A stretch of 64,000 nt of DNA, from NCBI GenBank assembly GCA_021414085.1, contig JAIOPC010000014.1, forward strand, positions 310,001 through 374,000. Direction: 5' to 3'. Both the position numbers and the translations under genes were made by a program. The notes under the pieces were generated by a model. It worked only from the letters and a program-made list of their open reading frames with translations. It did not search any database and was not told the origin of the DNA. Positions 33,108-45,369 of this stretch are shown here, one piece after another; within the stretch, counting starts at the first letter, position 1, and every line of letters starts with the position of its first letter. The stretch comes from Actinomycetes bacterium (GTDB lineage Bacteria; Actinomycetota; Acidimicrobiia; Acidimicrobiales; Ilumatobacteraceae).

Positions 33108-34613
33108 ATGCCAACCGCGCTCCTCTCCGTTCACGACAAGACCGGACTTGTGGAGTTCGCGCAGGGTCTGCACAAGCTGGGTTGGACGCTGATCGCGTCG
33201 GGCGGCACGGCGAATCTCTTGCGCGAGAATGCGCTGCCCGTTACCGAAGTCGCCGACTACACGGGCTCACCGGAGATTCTCGGTGGGCGCGTGAAGACTC
33301 TGCACCCGGCCGTGCATGGCGGGCTACTGGCACGAGCTACACGAGCAGATGAAGCCGACCTCGATCGCATCAACGCTGGCTACATCGATCTCGTCGCCGT
33401 CAACCTCTATCCCTTCGAGCAAACGATCGCTCAGCCGAACGTCACCCTCGCCGATGCGATCGAGAACATCGACATTGGTGGCGTGACCCTGATTCGCGCG
33501 GCAGCTAAGAACAACGATCGCGTCACATTGGTCTGCGACCCAGCGGACTATGCGACGGTGTTGGCCACGATCAGCGCCGGTGGCGTGTCGTCGGAAACGC
33601 GCGCTTGGCTGGCCGTGAAGGGCTTTGCAGCGACCGCTCATTACGACTCGGCCATCGCCGCCTACTTGAGCGATCACGACCAGCAAGCCCCGATTCAACT
33701 CACCGCATATCCCGTGCAGACCTTGCGTTACGGCGAGAACCCGCACCAATCCGCCACGCTCTATTCGTATGTCCCCGGAGGCGGCCCGTTGGGTGGTGAG
33801 GTACTGCAAGGCAAGGAGTTGTCGTACAACAACCTGCTTGATCTCGACGCCGCATGGAAAGTCGCGGTGAGTTTCGAACGGCCGACGATCTGCATCGTCA
33901 AGCATCTCTCACCCTGCGGCGTCGCCAGTGCTGATCAACTTGTCGACGCCTACCGCGCCGCGTTCAAGTGCGATCAACTCTCGGCGTTCGGCGGCGTCAT
34001 CGCCAGCAACCGTCCGTTTGATGGTGCAACTGCTGAAGCGCTCGGTGACCTATTTGCAGAGTGCATCGCCGCGCCGGAGTTCACCGCCGAGGCACTCGCA
34101 CTGCTGACAAAGAAGAAGAATTGTCGACTCGTGAAGATGCCGGACCTGGAAGTCGAACCGCGCTACGAGCTGCGCTCGATCACGCGCGGCTTGTTGAAAC
34201 AGGATGTCGACTTCGGCGACCCAGCTGAGTCGTGGAGCGTCGTCAGCAAGCGCCAGCCAAGCGAAGCCGAGTGGACGGCGCTGCGCTTCGCGTGGAAGGC
34301 GTGTCAGCACGTCCGGTCGAACGCGATTGTGTTTGCGCAGGGTGAAGCCACTGTCGGCATCGGAGGCGGGCAACCCAATCGTGTCGACTGCGTCCGCATC
34401 GCAGCTGAACGCGCGGGGGAGAAGTCGCGCGGGGCCGTGATGGCGTCCGATGCGTTCTTTCCGTTTCCGGACTCGGTGGAGATCGGTGCACAGGCAGGAA
34501 TCACCGCGATCATTCACCCAGGTGGATCGCTGCGTGACGGCGAGGCAATCGCCGCCGCCGACGCCGCCAACATCGCCATGGTCGTCACCGGCTTTCGACA
34601 TTTTCGACATTAA
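33108..34613 (+). CDS. purH: Bifunctional AICAR transformylase/IMP cyclohydrolase PurH
   Basis: 501 residues. The N-terminal MGS-like IMP cyclohydrolase domain (about 1-195; ASGGTANLLREN, GRVKTLHPAVHGG) is followed by the AICAR transformylase domain (IVKHLSPCGVAS, QLSAFGGVIASN, GGGQPNRVDC, GAQAGITAIIHPGGSLRD). It performs the last two steps to IMP. I used the ATG at 33108. Extending upstream would run through purN. Confidence 0.93.
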   Translation: MPTALLSVHDKTGLVEFAQGLHKLGWTLIASGGTANLLRENALPVTEVADYTGSPEILGGRVKTLHPAVHGGLLARATRADEADLDRINAGYIDLVAVNLYPFEQTIAQPNVTLADAIENIDIGGVTLIRAAAKNNDRVTLVCDPADYATVLATISAGGVSSETRAWLAVKGFAATAHYDSAIAAYLSDHDQQAPIQLTAYPVQTLRYGENPHQSATLYSYVPGGGPLGGEVLQGKELSYNNLLDLDAAWKVAVSFERPTICIVKHLSPCGVASADQLVDAYRAAFKCDQLSAFGGVIASNRPFDGATAEALGDLFAECIAAPEFTAEALALLTKKKNCRLVKMPDLEVEPRYELRSITRGLLKQDVDFGDPAESWSVVSKRQPSEAEWTALRFAWKACQHVRSNAIVFAQGEATVGIGGGQPNRVDCVRIAAERAGEKSRGAVMASDAFFPFPDSVEIGAQAGITAIIHPGGSLRDGEAIAAADAANIAMVVTGFRHFRH

Positions 34614-34634
34614 GAGACGTAGATGGAGCGCTCA

Positions 34635-36110
34635 ATGAACAAAGAACTCTTCAACAAGTTCGAATCCCTCACCTTCGACGATGTTCTCATCGTTCCTGGT
34701 TACACCGAGGTGCTGCCCGATCAGACAGATGTACGCGCTCTGCTGACTCGCGACATCATGCTGCCCATCCCGATCATGTCGGCGGCGATGGATACGGTCA
34801 CCGAGTCTCGTCTAGCGATTGCGCTCGCACGCGAGGGCGGTCTGGGCATCATTCATCGCAACATGTCGACCGAGCAGCAGGCCGCCGAGGTCGAGAAGGT
34901 GAAGCGCTCGGAGTCGGGAATGATCGTCGATCCGGTGACTTTGCCACCGACCGCATCGTTGCGCGAGGCCGACGATCTGATGAGCAGGTTTCATATCAGT
35001 GGAGTGCCGATCACCGACGGCGACGGAACGCTGGTTGGCATCTTGACCAATCGCGACACGCGGTTTGTCGAAGCTGCGGACTTCAACCGGCCGGTTACCG
35101 ACTTCATGACGAGTGAAGGTTTGGTTACCGCCACCGTCGGCACCACTCTCGATCAGGCCAAGACCATCTTGCAGAAGCATCGCATCGAGAAGCTGCCGTT
35201 GGTTGATGGCCAAGGGCGGCTCAAGGGCTTGATCACCGTCAAAGACATTCAGAAGAAGCTGGACTACCCGAACGCTGCCGTCGACTCCAGCGGCCGGCTG
35301 TTGGTAGGGGCCGCCGTCGGCGTGGGACCCGACGTCGATTCGCGAGCGGAGCGACTGATCGCGGAAGGCGCTGACCTACTTTGCATCGACACTGCCCACG
35401 GTCACTCGGCCGGCGTGGTACGGGCCGTTCAAGCAATTCGCGCCGCTTGGCCGAACATTCCGATTGCCGCAGGAAATGTTGTCACGGCCGAAGGCACCGA
35501 GACGCTGATCGCTGCCGGAGCCGACGTGATCAAGGTCGGCGTCGGCGCGGGCTCGATCTGCACCACGCGGGTGATATCTGGTGCGGGCATGCCGCAGGTG
35601 TCGGCCATCTTTGAATGTGCCCACGTCGCGCGCAAGAAAGGTGTGCCGGTGATTGCCGATGGCGGCATTAAGTACAGCGGCGACATCGTGAAAGCGATCG
35701 TTGCTGGCGCCGATGTGGTGATGTTGGGTGGCTTGCTCGCCGGGCTCGACGAAGCGCCAGGTGATATCGAGCTGTACGAAGGTCGCCGCTTCAAGTCGTA
35801 TCGCGGGATGGGAAGCCTTGGTGCCATGCAGGGACTGGGCAAAGACCGGTACGCGAGCGGTCAGGGTGTAGGCGGCAAGTTGGTGCCGGAGGGCATCGAA
35901 GGGCGCGTTCCGTACAAAGGCAAGATGGGCGACTTCGTGTATCAACTCGTCGGCGGGTTGCGCAGCGGAATGGGTTACGCGGGTGCGGCCTCGCTGGAAG
36001 AGCTGCGCACCAAGACCCGGTTGACGCGCATCACCAGCGCCGGCCTGATCGAAAGCCATCCCCACGACGTCACGATCACGCGCGAGTCGCCGAACTACCA
36101 GCGCGGCTAG
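34635..36110 (+). CDS. guaB: IMP dehydrogenase GuaB
   Basis: 491 residues. The TIM barrel is split by two CBS domains (about 95-205: [36 protein letters not shown]). The catalytic Cys is in [19 protein letters not shown], and the flap includes [27 protein letters not shown]. It oxidises IMP to XMP for GMP synthesis. GGAG sits 5 bases before ATG 34635. It probably ends the purine operon, since its stop shares a CTAG with the stop of the convergent SDR. Confidence 0.93.
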   Translation: MNKELFNKFESLTFDDVLIVPGYTEVLPDQTDVRALLTRDIMLPIPIMSAAMDTVTESRLAIALAREGGLGIIHRNMSTEQQAAEVEKVKRSESGMIVDPVTLPPTASLREADDLMSRFHISGVPITDGDGTLVGILTNRDTRFVEAADFNRPVTDFMTSEGLVTATVGTTLDQAKTILQKHRIEKLPLVDGQGRLKGLITVKDIQKKLDYPNAAVDSSGRLLVGAAVGVGPDVDSRAERLIAEGADLLCIDTAHGHSAGVVRAVQAIRAAWPNIPIAAGNVVTAEGTETLIAAGADVIKVGVGAGSICTTRVISGAGMPQVSAIFECAHVARKKGVPVIADGGIKYSGDIVKAIVAGADVVMLGGLLAGLDEAPGDIELYEGRRFKSYRGMGSLGAMQGLGKDRYASGQGVGGKLVPEGIEGRVPYKGKMGDFVYQLVGGLRSGMGYAGAASLEELRTKTRLTRITSAGLIESHPHDVTITRESPNYQRG

Positions 36111-36868
36111 ACGATTCCGGCGGAGAGCCCGAAGTCGGCCGCGATGTTGGCGCCTGTGATCGGCGCTGCGGCTGGTTGCGCGAGAAACCAAACCAACTCC
36201 GCGATCTCGGCAGGAGTGATGAATCGAGCGCGCGGTCCCTGCGGATAGCCGGCGAGCAAGCGATTGAGGTAGGCGCTTGGTTGATCGCCGCCGAACACTT
36301 CCGCTTGACCGCGCAGCATTGGCGTGTCGACATCGCCCGGGCACACGGCATTGACGCGGATTCCCTGGGGTGCCAACTCAAGCGCGAGCGCTTTGGTGAG
36401 GATGCTGACCCCACCCTTCGATGCGCAGTACACGGCCGCGCCAGCGTTCCCCTGGACGCCCGCGTCGCTCGACAAGTTGACGACGCATCCCTCGGTGAGC
36501 GCCAGGTGTGGAATCGCCGCCGCGGTCACGAAGTAGAGACCCTTCAGATTCACCCCGAGAACGCGATCCCACTCGTCCTCCGTAGTCGTGGTACTCGGTC
36601 CCTCCGTCCAAACTCCCGCCGCGTTGATGACCGCGTCGAGCCGCCCGCCCCATTGCGCGGCCACGTCTACCGCAGTTCGAATCGCCGCGACATTGCGGAT
36701 GTCGACTTCGAGTGCCAGCCGGTCGTCGCTCGTCGGCAACGCGGCGATGTCGATGCCAGCCACGCGCCAGCCACCGGCGATGAAGCGGTCGGCAACTGCA
36801 CCCCCAATGCCACCCGCTGCTCCGGTGACCAACGCAACGCGGCGCGTTCCGCCGGAAGCCAGCTTCAC
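36107..36868 (-). CDS. SDR-family oxidoreductase
   Basis: 253 residues, a classical short-chain dehydrogenase. The cofactor loop is [16 protein letters not shown], Asp in GIDIAAL suggests NAD+ preference, and NAAGVW, NLSSDAG (Ser) and YCASKGG (Tyr/Lys) complete the active site. The substrate is unknown. Its GTG start overlaps the stop of the upstream SDR (GTGA), so the two are probably co-expressed, perhaps as partners or successive steps. Confidence 0.88.
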   Translation of the reverse strand: MKLASGGTRRVALVTGAAGGIGGAVADRFIAGGWRVAGIDIAALPTSDDRLALEVDIRNVAAIRTAVDVAAQWGGRLDAVINAAGVWTEGPSTTTTEDEWDRVLGVNLKGLYFVTAAAIPHLALTEGCVVNLSSDAGVQGNAGAAVYCASKGGVSILTKALALELAPQGIRVNAVCPGDVDTPMLRGQAEVFGGDQPSAYLNRLLAGYPQGPRARFITPAEIAELVWFLAQPAAAPITGANIAADFGLSAGIV

Positions 36869-37656
36869 GGCTGCCAGCCGCGGTCTTCGGGCAGCGAGTT
36901 GCCGCCGTCGATGACGAGCAACTGGCCGGTGATGTAACTGGCCATTGGGTCGGCGAGAAAGCGGACCGCAACTGCAACTTCCGCTGGCGTGCCGGACCGT
37001 CTCATTGGCGTCAGCGTGCCAGCCTTGTGTTCGCCTTGTGGTTGCGAACCGCTCTTGATCCAGCCTGGGGCGACGGCGTTGACGGTGATGCCGATCGACG
37101 CGACCTCGAGCGCCGCGGCGCGGGTCAGGCCTTGCATGCCTGCCTTGGCTGCGTGGTAGGCAACGTCACCCGTGAACGCTTGCAAAGAACCCGACGTGCT
37201 GCCGATGTTGATGATGCGCCCGTAGCTGCGCTCGCGCATCACCGCAATTGCTGCTCGAGTCACCGCGAAGCATGTCGTCAAACTGCGTTCGATGCCGTCG
37301 TGCCAGCGTTGATCCGTTGTCTCGTCGACCGGTGCAGCCGTGACGGTGCCGCCAACCGCGATCATGCCAGCGTTGTTGACGCAGATATCAAGACGACCAC
37401 CGAACTCGATCGTCGCTCGGACCAAGTCGTCGGCGACCCCAGGTTGCATCAGATCGCCAACGACACCGAGCGACCGCACACCAAGCGCCTGCAGTTCGCT
37501 GGCGCGGTTGAGTATGCGATCGGTAGTTGAGCTGACCACAACGTCGGCGCCGGCGGCAGCCAACGCAGCGGCGATTGCAAACCCGATGCCAAGTTCGTTG
37601 CCGGCACCGGTCACAAGAGCGACCTGACCTGCTAACGCGTTCGACGATGCCACCAC
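36865..37656 (-). CDS. SDR-family oxidoreductase, first of a pair
   Basis: 263 residues. VTGAGNELGIGFAIAAAL is the cofactor loop, here with an Asn-Glu-Leu insertion compared with the usual TGxxxGIG spacing. NNAGMI, NIGSTSG (Ser) and YHAAKAG (Tyr/Lys) follow, with an ITGQLLVIDGG C-terminus. It is likely an NAD(P)H-dependent ketone/alcohol oxidoreductase of unknown substrate. The start is GTG 37656, with TAGAGT 8 bases upstream. Confidence 0.88.
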   Translation of the reverse strand: MVASSNALAGQVALVTGAGNELGIGFAIAAALAAAGADVVVSSTTDRILNRASELQALGVRSLGVVGDLMQPGVADDLVRATIEFGGRLDICVNNAGMIAVGGTVTAAPVDETTDQRWHDGIERSLTTCFAVTRAAIAVMRERSYGRIINIGSTSGSLQAFTGDVAYHAAKAGMQGLTRAAALEVASIGITVNAVAPGWIKSGSQPQGEHKAGTLTPMRRSGTPAEVAVAVRFLADPMASYITGQLLVIDGGNSLPEDRGWQP

Positions 37657-37664
37657 GTCGAGCG

Positions 37665-37670
37665 ACTCTA
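37665..37670 (-). promoter_or_regulatory. -10 element, SDR pair
   Basis: TAGAGT on the minus strand, 8 bases before GTG 37656. Its first three bases are the ftsB stop codon, so the promoter lies partly inside the preceding gene. Confidence 0.45.
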
Positions 37671-38342
37671 GGGCTTCGCTGCGTCAGCCGATCGAACAGC
37701 GACGATCTTCGCGATCGTGTCGTATGGCCAGCCTGATGGCAGCGTCGCTGGGGCTTCCGGTGCGGGCAGCATCGTGTAGCGAATCTCGCCCTGCTGCACA
37801 TACCCGATCTCTTCGCGCGCCGCTTGCTCGATGCCCTCGGGCGTTTGCAATTGCTGGACCTCGTTGGCGAGATCGGCGTTGGCGTCTTGCAACGCCGCGA
37901 GCTGATCGTCCTTGTGGTCGAGATCGTCTTGTTGGCGCAGCCAAGCCTGCACTGGCAAGACAAACAGCGCCGCGACGAAGGCGGCCGTAATGACGCCGGC
38001 GCCGATTCCGATGATGCGCCGCTTGCCGCCGCCACGGACGAGCTGTTTCTCGACAGGGATTGGTCGTGTGAAGTCGGCAAAGCGGCTGTCGTCGTTGCGC
38101 GACGTGCCTGCGCGCGGAGCCTTGCGACTGCTCTTGCTTTTGCTGTTGCTTGGCGCCTGCCTGGGCGCGCTTTTCCCTTGGCGCTTGGCCGGGGGTCGAC
38201 TACCCGCTCTGCCGCTCGCTTTCGCTCCAGTCGATCGTGAGCCGCTCGATTTCGCGCCGGTGGGTTTCACGCCATGCGTGCGCGTGCGCGAGCCCGCCTT
38301 GGGGCGCGGAATCGCTGAAGTCTTGTGGCCGCCGGAACTCAC
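37668..38342 (-). CDS. ftsB: FtsB/DivIC-family divisome protein
   Basis: 224 residues. A long, basic, Ser/Lys/Arg-rich cytoplasmic N-terminus (about 1-100) precedes one membrane segment (about 110-130, IGIGAGVITAAFVAALFVL) and a coiled coil (about 133-167, DDQLAALQDANADLANEVQQL). The septum-formation-initiator end (GIEQAAREEIGYVQQGE) is present. It bridges divisome proteins in the periplasm-facing space. Location just after eno is the usual actinobacterial order. It has a GTG start. Confidence 0.88.
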   Translation of the reverse strand: MSSGGHKTSAIPRPKAGSRTRTHGVKPTGAKSSGSRSTGAKASGRAGSRPPAKRQGKSAPRQAPSNSKSKSSRKAPRAGTSRNDDSRFADFTRPIPVEKQLVRGGGKRRIIGIGAGVITAAFVAALFVLPVQAWLRQQDDLDHKDDQLAALQDANADLANEVQQLQTPEGIEQAAREEIGYVQQGEIRYTMLPAPEAPATLPSGWPYDTIAKIVAVRSADAAKP

Positions 38343-38378
38343 TTGCTTATTCTCGCAGCGTCGGCCGCGCGAGTCACG

Positions 38379-40485
<2,107 letters not shown>

Positions 40486-40488
40486 TCT

Positions 40489-41946
40489 TTACTCGGTCGC
40501 CTTGACCTGATCCCACAAAGAATCCAGCAGCTCCAGCGTCGCCGCGTGCATGTCGAGGTTTTGTTCGCGAGCCAGCGCCTCCACCTGCTCGAAGCGGCGG
40601 CGGAACTTCATCGTCGCCGCGCGTAATGCGGTTTCTGGTTCCACGCCAAGGTGACGGGCGACGTTGACAACAGCGAACAGCAGGTCGCCAAGCTCGTCGT
40701 GCGTGCGCGCTGGGTCGCCAGCATCGGCAGCGGCGCGTAGCTCGGTTGCCTCTTCCGCGATCTTTGGCAATGCACCCTCGACGTTCGGCCAGTCGAACCC
40801 GACCTTCGCCGCGCGTCGTTGGACGGCATCCGCGTAAGCGAGCGCTGGTTGGGAATGGGCGAGACCATCAAACGCCCCGGTGCGCCCCTTCTCGACCTTC
40901 TTAATCTCGTCCCAGTTGGCCTTGACGGTCGCGGCGTCGTCGGCGACCACTCGCTCGCCGCCAGCGGGAGGAAACACATGCGGATGGCGTCGCACGAGCT
41001 TGTCGTGCACGCCCTGCGCGACATCGGCCATCGTGAAGCGGCCCTCCTGCTCGGCGATCGTCGCGTGAAACTCGATCTGGTAGAGCAGGTCGCCGAGCTC
41101 TTCGACGAGCGCATCGTCGGTAGCAGCGTCAACCGGGTCCAGCGCCTGCAGCGCGTCGACCACCTCGTAGGTCTCCTCGACGAGGTAGCGCACCAACGAC
41201 GCGTGGCTCTGCTCTTGGTCCCACGGACACCTCTCGCGCAACACGCGCGTGAGTTGATGAAGGCGCACCAATTCGGAGGCAACCGGGGCGGTCAGCCGCG
41301 GGATGTAAAGACAGGTGAGATGGTCGGCCTCAACGGAACGGTCGAGGTCGGCCCAGACCGTGTGTGTGATTTGCTCGTCCTCGCCGCCAAGCCGCGTCAG
41401 AATCGTCACCGGCTCGTCGCCCGTGGCGCTCTCCACCGCCAACTTGATGTCGTTCAACACCCAGTTCGCATGAGCATGCGCGACCAACAGTGGGCCGCTG
41501 AGCCCTGCCGCCGCCGTCGCGAAGTCGTGCCCGTCGATCAATGTCACGGCCATTTCAACCGGATCGATGCCGAGCCGGGAGTACGCAAGGTCGAGGAACG
41601 ACATTGCCGGGTGCACGGTGCACTCAACGCGGGGGTCGGCGACGAGCATGCGGACCGTGCGCTCAAGAATCAGCGGCGAGCCGGGAACTGCGTAGGGGAT
41701 TTCGCCATGCTCTGTCGCCGCCGCGACTAGTCGATCAAGGATCGTTTGGTAGACGTCGTCGAAGGTGTCGGCAGCCTCGTAGACGTCGTCGAACGTGCTG
41801 GCGTTGGGAACAACGTGGGCTGACGGATGGCGGGCCGTGCGCAAGTACCGATGTACAACTCGATCGATTTCTTGCAGGGTGTGAGCGGTGATGTACTCCG
41901 GGCCGGCCGGCCCAAGGCCGACAACGGCGACACGCGGCAGAGTCAC
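40489..41946 (-). CDS. mazG: Tetrapyrrole methylase-like/MazG fusion nucleotide pyrophosphohydrolase
   Basis: 485 residues. The N-terminal part (about 1-220) resembles the tetrapyrrole methylase-like domain of YabN (VVGLGPAGPEYIT, AVPGSPLILERTVRML). The C-terminal part holds two MazG modules: EETYEVVDAL with EELGDLLYQIEFHA, and EEATELRAA with DELGDLLFAVVNVAR. The EExxE and ExxD acids bind Mg2+ for hydrolysing aberrant NTPs. The GTG start overlaps the stop of the parvulin-like gene (GTGA). Confidence 0.9.
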   Translation of the reverse strand: MTLPRVAVVGLGPAGPEYITAHTLQEIDRVVHRYLRTARHPSAHVVPNASTFDDVYEAADTFDDVYQTILDRLVAAATEHGEIPYAVPGSPLILERTVRMLVADPRVECTVHPAMSFLDLAYSRLGIDPVEMAVTLIDGHDFATAAAGLSGPLLVAHAHANWVLNDIKLAVESATGDEPVTILTRLGGEDEQITHTVWADLDRSVEADHLTCLYIPRLTAPVASELVRLHQLTRVLRERCPWDQEQSHASLVRYLVEETYEVVDALQALDPVDAATDDALVEELGDLLYQIEFHATIAEQEGRFTMADVAQGVHDKLVRRHPHVFPPAGGERVVADDAATVKANWDEIKKVEKGRTGAFDGLAHSQPALAYADAVQRRAAKVGFDWPNVEGALPKIAEEATELRAAADAGDPARTHDELGDLLFAVVNVARHLGVEPETALRAATMKFRRRFEQVEALAREQNLDMHAATLELLDSLWDQVKATE

Positions 41947-42743
41947 TCGTCGCTCGACGACGCCACGACTAGTCCTTGCTCGCTGTCCCAGGTGCCGATG
42001 CTCTCGTGCACGGTCACGTCGGCTGCCTGGTACAGCGCGAGCAACGCCTCCGAGACAGGGCCTTGCGCAAGCAGCGTCTTGGATTCGGGGGTCAGTTCGT
42101 CGTAGGGACGCAACAACACCACGACCTCGGAGTCGTTGAGGATGATGACGCCCGGCTCGCCGACGGTGATCTCAGCTTCGGTCAACTGGGCGATCAGGTC
42201 AGCGTTCCATTGATCCGTCGGCAGGCACTCTTGCCCGTTGACGGCGATGATGCCGCCGGTCTCTACCAAGCTGGGGTCTTCCGAGAACTGTGCGGCGAGC
42301 TCGGCAAACGGAACACCCTCATCGAGCGCGTCGAGCACCGTTGCCGATTCCACGTCGGCTGCGAGCGGGATGACCGCCATACAGAGCACTGAGCTTCCTT
42401 GCAGGCCCTGCTCGTACTGCGATTGCGCCTGCGCTTGGGTGGCTTCGATCAGCGGCGGGATGATGACATCGCGTTGTGCGGCGAGTGCATCCTCCGTGAG
42501 GAGTTCGCCGGGATCGTCCGACACCGCGACGACTTGAATCCATGCCGTCAACGCCGCGCGTAGAACCGCCGGGTCGTCGTTGCCCTCAGCCAGCTCGTCG
42601 AGTTGATCAAGCGAGATCTCGTACCCGTTGACGGTGGCCGCTGCTTCGTTGGGCTCGAACTTGTCGCATGAGGAAAGGCCGGCCACGGTTAAGAGGCTGG
42701 TGGCGGCGAGTACTCCGGGGACAAGGCCAAGTCGTCTGATCAC
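41943..42743 (-). CDS. SurA/parvulin-like peptidyl-prolyl isomerase lipoprotein
   Basis: 266 residues. A lipoprotein signal ends GLSSC. ATVNGYEISLDQLDEL is the SurA-type N-terminal motif, and a divergent parvulin region follows (VPFAELAAQFSEDPSLVETGG, LTEAEITVGEPGVIIL). It is probably an extracytoplasmic folding helper attached to the membrane. The catalytic parvulin residues are poorly kept, so isomerase activity is uncertain. It heads an operon with mazG. The start is GTG 42743. Confidence 0.75.
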   Translation of the reverse strand: MIRRLGLVPGVLAATSLLTVAGLSSCDKFEPNEAAATVNGYEISLDQLDELAEGNDDPAVLRAALTAWIQVVAVSDDPGELLTEDALAAQRDVIIPPLIEATQAQAQSQYEQGLQGSSVLCMAVIPLAADVESATVLDALDEGVPFAELAAQFSEDPSLVETGGIIAVNGQECLPTDQWNADLIAQLTEAEITVGEPGVIILNDSEVVVLLRPYDELTPESKTLLAQGPVSEALLALYQAADVTVHESIGTWDSEQGLVVASSSDE

Positions 42744-42750
42744 GGGTGGG

Positions 42751-42756
42751 ACACTA
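42751..42756 (-). promoter_or_regulatory. -10 element, parvulin-like/mazG operon
   Basis: TAGTGT on the minus strand, 7 bases before GTG 42743. Confidence 0.45.
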
Positions 42757-42775
42757 CCCGTCGTTCGCCCGCGAC

Positions 42776-44692
42776 CTAGGGCTCGATGATCGCGAAGAAG
42801 AGTTCGAACTGATCCAGCAACCCAAGAAAGCGTTCGAACTTGGTGGCGTCGCCTGCAACGGTGGTGGAGCCAGCGGTGAGCTCGTCGGCCAGGGTGGTCA
42901 GTTCGTTGGCCAGCGACGCCAAAGCGAACGCCGATGTCGTGATCGTCGCGTCTGGGGGAGCGGAGTCCTGGATGCTTTGCCCGTCGTAATGGACCACGCC
43001 GTTTGCAAGAACCAGGCGCGTGCTCCAGCCGTTGTCGAAGCGGAAATCAAGCTGCATGGTTTCGTTGATCGCCCGCGGACCGTTCAACTTCACGGCGCAC
43101 AGGTCGAGCACCATCTGCGGCGTCATGGCACGCATCGTGTCGGCGGTTGCCGTCGGGCGAACGCCCTTCAATGCTGGGGTACCGTTGCGCAGCTCTTGCG
43201 CACCCATCATGTAGAAGTCGCGCCACACCGATGACTCGGCCTGATAGGCAAGTTGTTCGAGCGCATCGGCCTGCAACGCGCGCGCCGCGGTGTTGGCGGG
43301 ATCGGCGAAAACAAGGTGGTTGCACACTTGTGCGACCCAGCGGTAGTCGCCCACTTCGTAATCAACGCGTGCTTTGGCGAGCACGGCGCCGGCGCCACCC
43401 ATGTATCGCACCATGCGCTCGGAGGTGCCAACCGGCGGGTGAGGGTGCAGGTTCGCCGGGTTGCCATCAAACCAGCCGAGGTACTTTTGGTAGATCGCCT
43501 TCACGTTGTGGTTGACGGTGCCGTAGTAACCACGGTTGAACCATTCGCTCCCCAGCGCGGGCGGCACCTCGATTTCTTCCGCGATCTCGGAGGCGGTGAG
43601 GCCGTGGTTGGCGAGGCGCATCGTTTCGTCGTGCAGGTAGCGGTACAGATCGCGTTGGCCGCCGAGCCAGCGAGCGATATCGGCGGCGCCCCAGCGTGGC
43701 CAGTGATGGCTGGCGAACGCGACATCGCTGCGGTTGAGAAAGAGCTCCAACGCCTGGTTGATGTAGCGGCTCCAGTCGAGCGCGTCGCGTATCTCTGCGC
43801 CGCGCGGCGTGTACACGTTGTGCATCGTTGCGTTGCAGTTCTCGGCCATACACAGCGCTCGGAATTGAGGGAAGTAGAAGTTCATCTCGGCGGGTGCCTC
43901 GGTGCCCGGAGTCATCTGAAACTCAATCTCGATTCCGTCGATGACCAGCTTCTGTCCTGTCTCGACGATGTCGACTGTTGGTGCGATCAACCCCGAGGTA
44001 CCGAAGGGCATCCGCTTGCCGAGTCCGCAATCGATGTGCGCGTCGGGAGCATTCGGCAGTAGGAGGCCGTACATGTACGTCGCCCGCCGTCGCATCGCCG
44101 GACCAGCAATCACGTTCTCGCTCACGGCTGCTTCAAGAAAGCCGTGCGGAGCAATGATCTGCACCTTTCCGTCGGCGACATCCGCTTCCGAGACGATGCC
44201 GCGCACGCCGCCGAAGTGATCGAGGTGACTGTGGGTGTAAATGACGGCGACGATTGGTCGCTCACCGAAGTGGCTGTCCACCAGTTGGCGCGCGGCCGCA
44301 GCCGTCTCGGCGACCGTGAGTGGATCGATCACGATCCAACCGGTGTCGCTGCGCACGAACGTGATGTTGGAGATGTCGTAGCCGCGCACTTGATAGATGC
44401 CGGGCGTGACTTCGAACAGGCCGTGGTTCGCGTTCAGTTGCGCTTGGCGCCACAAGCTGGGGTTGACCGTCGGTGGACAATCGTCAGCGAGGAACTGGAA
44501 GGGGTCGAGATCCCACACTGGCCGTCCACTGGCACCGTTGATGATCGGCGGATCCAGTGCCGCTAGCCGTCCCTGAGTAACACGCTCGAAGTCGCTGCGG
44601 TCAGCGAAGTTGAGGTGTGCCGTGCAGCGGTGATGTTCGGCGGTGGTGTGCGCAGTTGCCGGGTTCGGTGTTGCGGGGTTGGGAGCGTTCAC
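42776..44692 (-). CDS. Class III (Zn-dependent) alkyl sulfatase-like hydrolase
   Basis: 638 residues, the usual length for SdsA1/BDS1 enzymes. An N-terminal metallo-beta-lactamase domain carries THSHLDHFGG for the binuclear zinc site, with further ligands near MTPGTEAPAEMNFYF and ASHHWPRWG. The helical dimerisation domain lies at about 360-500. A C-terminal SCP2-like domain (QLDFRFDNGWSTRLVLANGVV) is thought to bind the alkyl chain. It releases sulfate from alkyl sulfates such as SDS. There is no obvious signal peptide. GTG start at 44692. Confidence 0.9.
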   Translation of the reverse strand: MNAPNPATPNPATAHTTAEHHRCTAHLNFADRSDFERVTQGRLAALDPPIINGASGRPVWDLDPFQFLADDCPPTVNPSLWRQAQLNANHGLFEVTPGIYQVRGYDISNITFVRSDTGWIVIDPLTVAETAAAARQLVDSHFGERPIVAVIYTHSHLDHFGGVRGIVSEADVADGKVQIIAPHGFLEAAVSENVIAGPAMRRRATYMYGLLLPNAPDAHIDCGLGKRMPFGTSGLIAPTVDIVETGQKLVIDGIEIEFQMTPGTEAPAEMNFYFPQFRALCMAENCNATMHNVYTPRGAEIRDALDWSRYINQALELFLNRSDVAFASHHWPRWGAADIARWLGGQRDLYRYLHDETMRLANHGLTASEIAEEIEVPPALGSEWFNRGYYGTVNHNVKAIYQKYLGWFDGNPANLHPHPPVGTSERMVRYMGGAGAVLAKARVDYEVGDYRWVAQVCNHLVFADPANTAARALQADALEQLAYQAESSVWRDFYMMGAQELRNGTPALKGVRPTATADTMRAMTPQMVLDLCAVKLNGPRAINETMQLDFRFDNGWSTRLVLANGVVHYDGQSIQDSAPPDATITTSAFALASLANELTTLADELTAGSTTVAGDATKFERFLGLLDQFELFFAIIEP

Positions 44693-44718
44693 GCCCCCAA
44701 CAATGCCACTGCGCTGGT

Positions 44719-45249
44719 TCAGCCGCGTTGCTGGATCGCAAGTTCCCCGACGCCGCGTACATCTTCCATCAGCGTCTCAACGTTGGCGAAGAAGTCGTTG
44801 GTCGGGTCGAAGTTGACGACGGTGCTGTCTAGCTTGGTGGATCCGTCGGAGGAGACAATTGTGAGCAAGACGTCGATGCCATCGACGCACGCATTGCAGG
44901 TACCCGGGCCGACCTCGGCCGCGAGCGCATCGAAATCAGTGCCCGTGACGCTGTCGAGGAAGGCGGTCACCTCGGCCTCTGGAATTGAGCCGGTGACTTC
45001 GGCCGGCGCGTTCTCGCCCGTGCGAAAGATCTCGACCGTGCCATCGGAGTACAGAACGTAGGTCGCACAGTTCGGACCCATCATCAAGCAACCGCCGGTC
45101 GCTTCGTAACGCAGCACTTCGGTCGGCTCGGCCGTGCCTATGGTCGGCAGGCTGGCCGTGTTCTCGGTCGTTCTGCTGTTGTCGCCGCACGCTGCGACCG
45201 CGGTTAGGCATCCAATCACTGTCATTGCTCGAAGTACGACGTTTCTCAT
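44719..45249 (-). CDS. Hypothetical lipoprotein
   Basis: 176 residues from ATG 45249. A lipoprotein signal peptide ends at AVAAC, followed by a Thr/Ser-rich linker. The mature part has a Cys-containing domain (GGCLMMGPNCATYVLYSDG, GTCNACVDGID) that could form disulfides. No known family is recognised. The gene is divergent from the YCII/DGPF gene, with 120 bases between them. Confidence 0.7.
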   Translation of the reverse strand: MRNVVLRAMTVIGCLTAVAACGDNSRTTENTASLPTIGTAEPTEVLRYEATGGCLMMGPNCATYVLYSDGTVEIFRTGENAPAEVTGSIPEAEVTAFLDSVTGTDFDALAAEVGPGTCNACVDGIDVLLTIVSSDGSTKLDSTVVNFDPTNDFFANVETLMEDVRGVGELAIQQRG

Positions 45250-45369
45250 GACCTGTACGACGCTGCAACTTTGTGAGCGGTTCCCGTGTTTCGTGTCGAA
45301 AGTCGCGCTTCGGCTCCGCTCATAAGATGAGGCCGCGAGAGCCGTGGCCACTGAAACCAGGAGCGATCA

